Shown here: in pieces, positions 59,507-64,000 of the stretch | How positions within the stretch are numbered: the first letter of the stretch is position 1 | How the letters are laid out: every line of letters begins with the position of its first letter | Assembly (NCBI RefSeq): GCF_001270745.1 | Contig: NZ_KQ434754.1 | Location: forward strand, 62,001 to 126,000 | Source: Jiangella muralis | Lineage (GTDB): Bacteria > Actinomycetota > Actinomycetes > Jiangellales > Jiangellaceae | Direction: 5' to 3' | DNA: 64,000 bases | Notes under the pieces: model-generated | Database searches by the model: none | The model's input: the letters and a program-made list of their open reading frames with translations, nothing else | Told to the model about the DNA's origin: nothing | Program-made: the position numbers and the translations under genes

Positions 59507-60985
59507 GTGGCAGACGAGGCCGGAACCGACTTCGCAACCGCTTGGGCCAAGGCCCTGGCCGACCTTGATTCCATCGAGATCGGGCCCCAACAACGTGCGT
59601 TTCTGTCGCAGGCCCGGCCCGTCACTCTCGTCGAGGGTACCGCCGTCATCTCCGTTCCGAGCGATTTCGCGCGAGCCCAGGTCGAGCAGCGGCTGCGGTC
59701 GCTCATCATCGACGCGCTGTCCGACGTGCTCGGCCGGCCGGTGGGCCTGGCCGTCAGCGTCGCCCCGCCGCCCGACGGCACCGCCCCCGACGGCGTGCCG
59801 CCACCGCCGCCGATGCCCGGCGGCTTCCTCGACGCGGCGTCCTCGTCTTCGGTCGACACCGAGGAGATCCCGCTGGTCAGTGCCGCTGCCGAGGCGCCTG
59901 CATTCGTGCCACGCCCGCCGGCTGACGGCCCCCGGCGCGGTGACACCGAACCGCACCTGAACCCGAGGTACACGTTCGACACCTTCGTTATCGGCTCCAG
60001 CAACCGGTTCGCGCACGCCGCCACCGTCGCCGTCGCCGAGGCGCCGGGCAAGGCGTACAACCCGCTGCACGTCTACGGCGAATCCGGGCTGGGCAAGACC
60101 CACCTGCTGCATGCCATCGGGCACTACACGCGGACGATGTACCCCGGCACCCGGGTGCGCTACGTGAGCTCCGAAGAGTTCACCAACGACTTCATCAACT
60201 CCATCCGCGACGACAAGGCGTCGGCGTTCCAGCGCCGGTACCGCGACGTCGACGTCCTGCTCATCGATGACATCCAGTTCCTCGAGGGCAAGATCCAGAC
60301 GCAGGAGGAGTTCTTCCACACGTTCAACACGCTGCACAACGCCAACAAGCAGATCGTCATCACCTCCGATCGCCCGCCGAAGCAGCTGTCCGCACTGGAA
60401 GACCGCCTGCGCAACCGGTTCGAGTGGGGCCTGACGTGCGACGTGCAGCCGCCGGACCTCGAGACCCGCATCGCGATCCTGTCGAAGAAGGCCACCCAGG
60501 ACCACCTCAACGTCTCGCCCGACGTCCTCGAGTACATCGCCAGCCGCATCGCCACGAACATCCGCGAGCTCGAGGGCGCCCTGATCCGGGTCACGGCGTT
60601 CGCCAGCCTCAACCGCCAGCCGGTCGACCTCTCGCTGGCCGAGATCGTCCTGCGCGACCTCGTGCCGACCGACTCCGGCCCGGAGATCACCGCGGCCACG
60701 ATCATGGCGCAGACGTCGGCCTACTTCGGACTGACCATCGAGGACCTGCAGGGCACCAGCCGCAGCCGGGTGCTCGTCACGGCCCGCCAGATCGCCATGT
60801 ACCTCTGCCGCGAGCTCACGGAGTTGTCGCTGCCGAAGATCGGCCAGCACTTCGGCGGCCGCGACCACACCACGGTCATGCACGCCGAGCGGAAGATCCG
60901 CACGCTGATGGCCGAGCGGCGCAGCGTCTTCAATCAGGTCACCGAACTCACCAACCGCATCAAGCAGCAGGCCCGGCAGTCGTGA
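59507..60985 (+). CDS. dnaA: chromosomal replication initiator protein DnaA
   Basis: 492 aa from GTG 59507. Domain I (~1-85, [21 protein letters not shown]…); a Pro-rich domain II linker (~86-150); AAA+ domain III from [21 protein letters not shown] with Walker [17 protein letters not shown] (~residue 189-200), Walker [11 protein letters not shown] and sensor 1 VITSDRPP; and domain IV with the DnaA signature [14 protein letters not shown] that reads the boxes. It opens oriC, which lies in the gap downstream. DnaA boxes in its own promoter region suggest autoregulation. Confidence 0.98.
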   Translation: MADEAGTDFATAWAKALADLDSIEIGPQQRAFLSQARPVTLVEGTAVISVPSDFARAQVEQRLRSLIIDALSDVLGRPVGLAVSVAPPPDGTAPDGVPPPPPMPGGFLDAASSSSVDTEEIPLVSAAAEAPAFVPRPPADGPRRGDTEPHLNPRYTFDTFVIGSSNRFAHAATVAVAEAPGKAYNPLHVYGESGLGKTHLLHAIGHYTRTMYPGTRVRYVSSEEFTNDFINSIRDDKASAFQRRYRDVDVLLIDDIQFLEGKIQTQEEFFHTFNTLHNANKQIVITSDRPPKQLSALEDRLRNRFEWGLTCDVQPPDLETRIAILSKKATQDHLNVSPDVLEYIASRIATNIRELEGALIRVTAFASLNRQPVDLSLAEIVLRDLVPTDSGPEITAATIMAQTSAYFGLTIEDLQGTSRSRVLVTARQIAMYLCRELTELSLPKIGQHFGGRDHTTVMHAERKIRTLMAERRSVFNQVTELTNRIKQQARQS

Positions 60986-61394
60986 CGACCCGAGAAGCAC
61001 ACGCACACGGCGTGATCGACTTCTCACAGGCTGTGGACAAGTTTGTGGACATGAGTGCCATCGCCGTGGACCGACCGGGGGAAAGTGTCACTCATCGGTG
61101 GACAACCTCGAACGGTCCACGTCACCCACTGGCCGTACCCACAGCCTCCGTGGACAACGGTAGCCGCGCTCACCTGCGACGTTCATGGTTTTCCACACTT
61201 TCCACCAACGCTATGAAGATGACTGACCTATCCATGGATCAACTGGCAGCGCACAAGCCTTGCGGGCCGGTTCCTGTGGATCGTGTGATTCAGGGCCGCC
61301 GATTGACGCCTCTGGCCGCCACTGTCGGTGGCCCGTGGAAGGATGACGTCGAACCACAACGACCCGGGCGCGTGCCCGAGGGGAGGACGGACCG
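60986..61394. other. oriC: chromosomal replication origin oriC (DnaA-box cluster)
   Basis: The 409-bp dnaA-dnaN gap, the usual actinobacterial oriC site, has a cluster of DnaA-box-like 9-mers in both orientations: 61032-61040 (TGTGGACAA, perfect), 61044-61052 (TGTGGACAT), 61097-61105 (GGTGGACAA), 61149-61157 (CGTGGACAA), 61189-61197 (TTTTCCACA), 61199-61207, 61229-61237 (TATCCATGG) and 61275-61283 (TGTGGATCG). The section 61185-61250 is the least GC-rich and could be the unwinding element. The dnaN promoter must lie here too. Confidence 0.88.
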
Positions 61395-62528
61395 GTGAAG
61401 TTCCGGCTCGATCGCGATGTACTGGCAGAGGCGGTGGCCTGGACGGCCCGCACCCTGCCCAACCGGCCGACGGTGCCGGTCCTGGCCGGTCTGCGCATCG
61501 ACGCGTCCGATTCCCAGGTGACGTTCTCGTCGTTCGACTACGAGGTGTCCGGGCGTGTGTCCGTCGACGCCGATGTCGCCGACGGTGGCACCGTCCTGGT
61601 CTCCGGCCGGCTGCTGGCCGACATCGCCCGGTCGCTGCCGAACAAGCCGGTCGACCTCAACGCCGACGGCACCAAGGTCACCATCACCTGCGGCAGCGCC
61701 CGGTTCACGCTGCTCACGCTTCCGGTCGAGGAGTACCCCGACCTCCCGTCCATGCCCGAGGCCTCAGGCACCGTCGACGGCGCCGTCCTGGCCGAGGCTG
61801 TCACCCAAGTGGCAGTCGCCGCGGGCCGCGACGACATGCTGCCGACGCTCACCGGCATCCGCATCGAGATCGAGGGCGAGACCGTCACTCTGGGTGCCAC
61901 CGACCGGTACCGGCTGGCGGTCAAGGAGTTCACCTGGCACCCGGGCACGCCCGACCTCTCCGCGGTGGCGCTGGTGCCGGCCCGCACGCTGGTCGACGCC
62001 GCCAAGACGCTCGGCCCGGCCGGCGAGGTCACGCTGGCGCTCGGCACCGGCTCGCAGGACAGCCTCCTCGGCCTGGCCGCCGGCGGGCGGCACACCACCA
62101 GCCGGCTCATCGACGGCGAGTGGGTGCCCAACTACCGCCGGCTGTTCCCGGCCGAGACCGCCACGGTCGCCCGGGTCGAGATCTCCGCGCTGGTCGAGTC
62201 GGTGAAGCGCGTCGCGCTGGTGGCCGAGCGCAACACTCCGGTGCGGCTCGCCTTCGACGAAGGCCAGGTCGTGCTCGAGGCCGGCAGCGGCGAGGACGCG
62301 CAGGCATCCGAGGCGCTGCCCGCCGATGTCCAGGGCCCGGCCATCGCCACCGGCTTCAACCCGACGTACCTCCTCGACGGCCTGCAGGCGCTCGGCACCC
62401 CGTTCGCGCACCTGTCGTTCACCGACACCCCACTGAAGCCGGTGGTCATCCAGGGTGTCGACAGCGCCGAGTCCGAGCCCGGTGGCGGCTACCGGTACCT
62501 CGCCATGCCCATCCGGCTGTCGGGCTGA
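61395..62528 (+). CDS. dnaN: DNA polymerase III beta sliding clamp
   Basis: 377 aa from GTG 61395 with GAGGGGAGGA ahead. The start KFRLDRDVLAEAVAWTARTLP and three repeated clamp domains of ~120 residues are recognisable (e.g. VPVLAGLRIDASDSQVTFSSFDYE, TPVRLAFDEGQVVLEAGSG, PLKPVVIQGV, and the C-terminal YLAMPIRLSG). The dimeric ring tethers the replicative polymerase to DNA. Gene order dnaA-oriC-dnaN-gnd-recF is typical of Actinobacteria. Confidence 0.98.
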   Translation: MKFRLDRDVLAEAVAWTARTLPNRPTVPVLAGLRIDASDSQVTFSSFDYEVSGRVSVDADVADGGTVLVSGRLLADIARSLPNKPVDLNADGTKVTITCGSARFTLLTLPVEEYPDLPSMPEASGTVDGAVLAEAVTQVAVAAGRDDMLPTLTGIRIEIEGETVTLGATDRYRLAVKEFTWHPGTPDLSAVALVPARTLVDAAKTLGPAGEVTLALGTGSQDSLLGLAAGGRHTTSRLIDGEWVPNYRRLFPAETATVARVEISALVESVKRVALVAERNTPVRLAFDEGQVVLEAGSGEDAQASEALPADVQGPAIATGFNPTYLLDGLQALGTPFAHLSFTDTPLKPVVIQGVDSAESEPGGGYRYLAMPIRLSG

Positions 62529-62529
62529 C

Positions 62530-62544
62530 GACCCGTGCCGGGTC
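62530..62544 (+). terminator. small hairpin after dnaN
   Basis: GACCCG (62530-62535), loop TGC, CGGGTC (62539-62544), starting 2 bases after the dnaN stop. GC-rich, without a T-tract. It could attenuate rather than stop transcription before gnd. Confidence 0.3.
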
Positions 62545-62667
62545 CGTCGGGCGGCGACCCGGTCGCACGCGGCGGGTCCGGCGCGCGAGGATGGTGACAT
62601 CGGACTCGCGCCGCGGCACGGCGGCACGTCACGGGGAGGAACACTGGTGGCCACGGAAGGGAACGTC

Positions 62668-63588
62668 ATGGAGCTGGGCCTGGTCGGCCTCGGTCGCATG
62701 GGCGGCAACATGCGCGAGCGGCTGCGACGCGCCGGCCACACGGTGGTGGGCTTCGACAACAACCCCGAGGTCAGCGACGTCGGCAGCCTGAAAGAGCTGG
62801 TCGAGCGGCTGTCCGCGCCACGTGCGGTGTGGGTCATGGTGCCGGCCGGCGAGCCGACCCGGGCCACGGTCCAGGAGCTGGGTGGGCTGCTCGACGCCGG
62901 CGACGTCGTCATCGACGGTGGCAACTCCAGGTTCACCGACGACCGCGAACACGCCGACATCCTGGCCGGTCACGGCGTCGGCTACGTCGACTGCGGCGTG
63001 TCCGGCGGCATCTGGGGCCTCGACGTCGGTTACGGCCTCATGGCCGGCGGCACGAAGGAGGACGTCGAGCGGCTGATGCCGATCTTCGACGCGCTGCGGC
63101 CTGAGGGCCCGCGCGACGAGGGCTTCGTCCACGCCGGCGGCGTCGGCGCTGGTCACTACGCCAAGATGGTGCACAACGGCATCGAGTACGGCCTCATGCA
63201 GGCCTACGGCGAGGGCTACGAGCTGCTCGCGGCCTCCGGCGTCGTCGACGACGTCCACGGCACGCTCAAGGCGTGGTCGCGAGGCACCGTCGTCCGCTCC
63301 TGGCTGCTCGACCTCCTGGTCCGGGCGCTCGAGCAGGATCCCGCGCTGGCCGAGATCGAGGGCTACGTCGAAGACTCCGGCGAGGGCCGCTGGACGGTCG
63401 AGGAGTCCATCCGCAACTCCGTGCCGGCGCCGGTCATCACGGCCGCGCTGTTCGCCCGGTTCGAGTCCCGGCAGGACGACTCCCCGGCCATGAAGGCGGT
63501 GGCCGCGCTGCGCAACCAGTTCGGCGGCCACGCGGTCAAGGCGGCTGAGGCCGGGCCGACGTCCGGGACCGGCGACACCCGGGCCTGA
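62668..63588 (+). CDS. gnd: 6-phosphogluconate dehydrogenase, decarboxylating (GndA/YqeC type)
   Basis: 306 aa from ATG 62668 (GGAAGGGAA before it). GTG 62647, behind GGGGAGGAA, is an in-frame alternative adding 7 residues. Short-type enzyme: NAD(P) motif [14 protein letters not shown], the substrate motifs [11 protein letters not shown] and CGVSGGIWG, the catalytic Lys region [21 protein letters not shown], and a C-terminal helical domain. It oxidises and decarboxylates 6-phosphogluconate to ribulose-5-phosphate in the pentose phosphate pathway. The 306-residue length fits the NAD-preferring group found between dnaN and recF in Actinobacteria. Confidence 0.93.
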   Translation: MELGLVGLGRMGGNMRERLRRAGHTVVGFDNNPEVSDVGSLKELVERLSAPRAVWVMVPAGEPTRATVQELGGLLDAGDVVIDGGNSRFTDDREHADILAGHGVGYVDCGVSGGIWGLDVGYGLMAGGTKEDVERLMPIFDALRPEGPRDEGFVHAGGVGAGHYAKMVHNGIEYGLMQAYGEGYELLAASGVVDDVHGTLKAWSRGTVVRSWLLDLLVRALEQDPALAEIEGYVEDSGEGRWTVEESIRNSVPAPVITAALFARFESRQDDSPAMKAVAALRNQFGGHAVKAAEAGPTSGTGDTRA

Positions 63589-63598
63589 CGGCTCGCGC

Positions 63599-64000
63599 AT
63601 GCACGTCGCCCATCTGTCGCTGGCCGACTTCCGCTCCTACGCCACGGTCGAGCTGCCGCTCGAGCCCGGTGTCACGGCGTTCGTCGGCCCTAACGGTCAC
63701 GGCAAGACCAACCTGGTCGAGGCGCTGAACTATCTCGCCACACTGGGTAGCCACCGGGTCGCGCAGGATGCTCCCCTGGTCCGCCTCGGCGCCGAGCGGG
63801 CGGTCGTGCGCGGCAGCGTCGTCGAGACCATCGGCGGTGAGCCGCGCAGCACGCTGCTGGAGATCGAGATCACGCCGGGCAAGGCCAACCGCGCCCGGCT
63901 GAACCGGTCGCCGGTCCCCCGGCCGCGTGAGCTGCTCGGCGTGCTGACCACCGTGCTGTTCGCGCCCGAGGATCTCGCTCTGGTCAAGGGCGACCCGTCC
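63599..64000 (+). CDS. recF: DNA replication/repair protein RecF (3' truncated by window)
   Basis: The first 134 codons from ATG 63599, 10 bp after the gnd stop, run to the window end. The SMC-like N-terminus is clear: [20 protein letters not shown], Walker [17 protein letters not shown] (residues ~29-44), then [19 protein letters not shown] and [23 protein letters not shown], all RecF hallmarks (the last in parts). RecF loads RecA at single-strand gaps with RecO and RecR. The gene continues beyond base 64000. Confidence 0.95.
   Translation, partial: MHVAHLSLADFRSYATVELPLEPGVTAFVGPNGHGKTNLVEALNYLATLGSHRVAQDAPLVRLGAERAVVRGSVVETIGGEPRSTLLEIEITPGKANRARLNRSPVPRPRELLGVLTTVLFAPEDLALVKGDPS

Noticed and set aside
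1-64000. rRNA, tRNA, riboswitch, insertion sequence or prophage genes
   Set aside because: None recognised on either strand by inspection; a covariance-model scan was not possible here.

Overview
This is about 64 kb of very GC-rich DNA (GTG/TTG starts are common, operons overlap by ATGA/GTGA, promoters look leaderless, hairpins lack U-tracts). It covers the replication-origin region of an actinobacterial chromosome. The order cca / NUDIX / DUF6049 / murJ / sigM / anti-sigma / trxB / trxA, and cwlM-like ... parB-parA-rsmG-jag-yidC-yidD-rnpA-rpmH / dnaA-oriC-dnaN-gnd-recF, is the conserved actinobacterial oriC neighbourhood. A Jiangella-like actinomycete would fit, but the genus cannot be fixed from the sequence alone.

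Layout. 1-2.1 kb: two tandem lipoprotein paralogues (the first truncated by the window edge) and an NAD-dependent epimerase. 2.1-13.2 kb: DUF3054 and cca on the minus strand, then a plus-strand cell-envelope/redox operon: NUDIX, DUF6049 exported protein, MurJ lipid II flippase fused to a pseudokinase and a discoidin-like ectodomain, ECF sigma M, its ZAS-type anti-sigma, then trxB-trxA behind a textbook sigma-R (GGAAT-N18-GTT) promoter. 13.6-19.7 kb: a small membrane protein, then a four-gene cassette of unknown function (soluble FtsK/EccC-like ATPase, membrane protein with 25-residue repeats, two coiled-coil proteins), ended by a C-rich degenerate tandem repeat. 20.2-21.4 kb: an Eis-like acetyltransferase.

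21.5-36.3 kb: a 13-gene minus-strand block encoding a type IV secretion/conjugation-like machine: TcpC/VirB8-like, VirB2-like candidate, PrgI/VirB3-like, VirB4 ATPase, TrbL/VirB6, a VirB1-like SLT+CHAP peptidoglycan hydrolase, and an FtsK/T4CP-like protein whose Walker motifs are degenerate. It also holds a YbjN chaperone-fold protein and a membrane J-domain protein. No relaxase, integrase or oriT protein is seen, so it looks like a resident secretion system or a remnant rather than an intact mobile element. A divergent sigma-like regulator gene (36.5 kb) follows, with four GGGCAAG repeats in the shared promoter region, and then an 0.8-kb non-coding stretch carrying two copies of a long-spaced inverted repeat.

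38.1-49.8 kb: a two-RHH-type DNA-binding protein candidate and a Tad (tight adherence) pilus operon: CpaB, CpaE-like, CpaF/TadA, TadB, TadC, Flp-like pilin, two TadE-like and one TadG-like pseudopilin, and a LysM-BTAD membrane regulator. It closes with a convergent pair of exported proteins. 50-64 kb: CwlM-like amidase-fold regulator, aminotransferase, D-Ala-D-Ala ligase-like protein, the parAB segregation genes with three parS sites, the ribosome/membrane-insertion genes down to rpmH, and dnaA, oriC (in the dnaA-dnaN gap), dnaN, gnd and the start of recF.

Functionally, the window combines chromosome start-up and segregation genes with cell-wall precursor export and its regulation (MurJ, CwlM, SigM, Ddl) and two surface nanomachines, a T4SS-like apparatus and a Tad pilus, set side by side near the origin. 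The least understood parts are the FtsK-like cassette, the relaxase-less T4SS with its chaperone-like genes, and the regulatory repeats at 36.4 and 37.7 kb.
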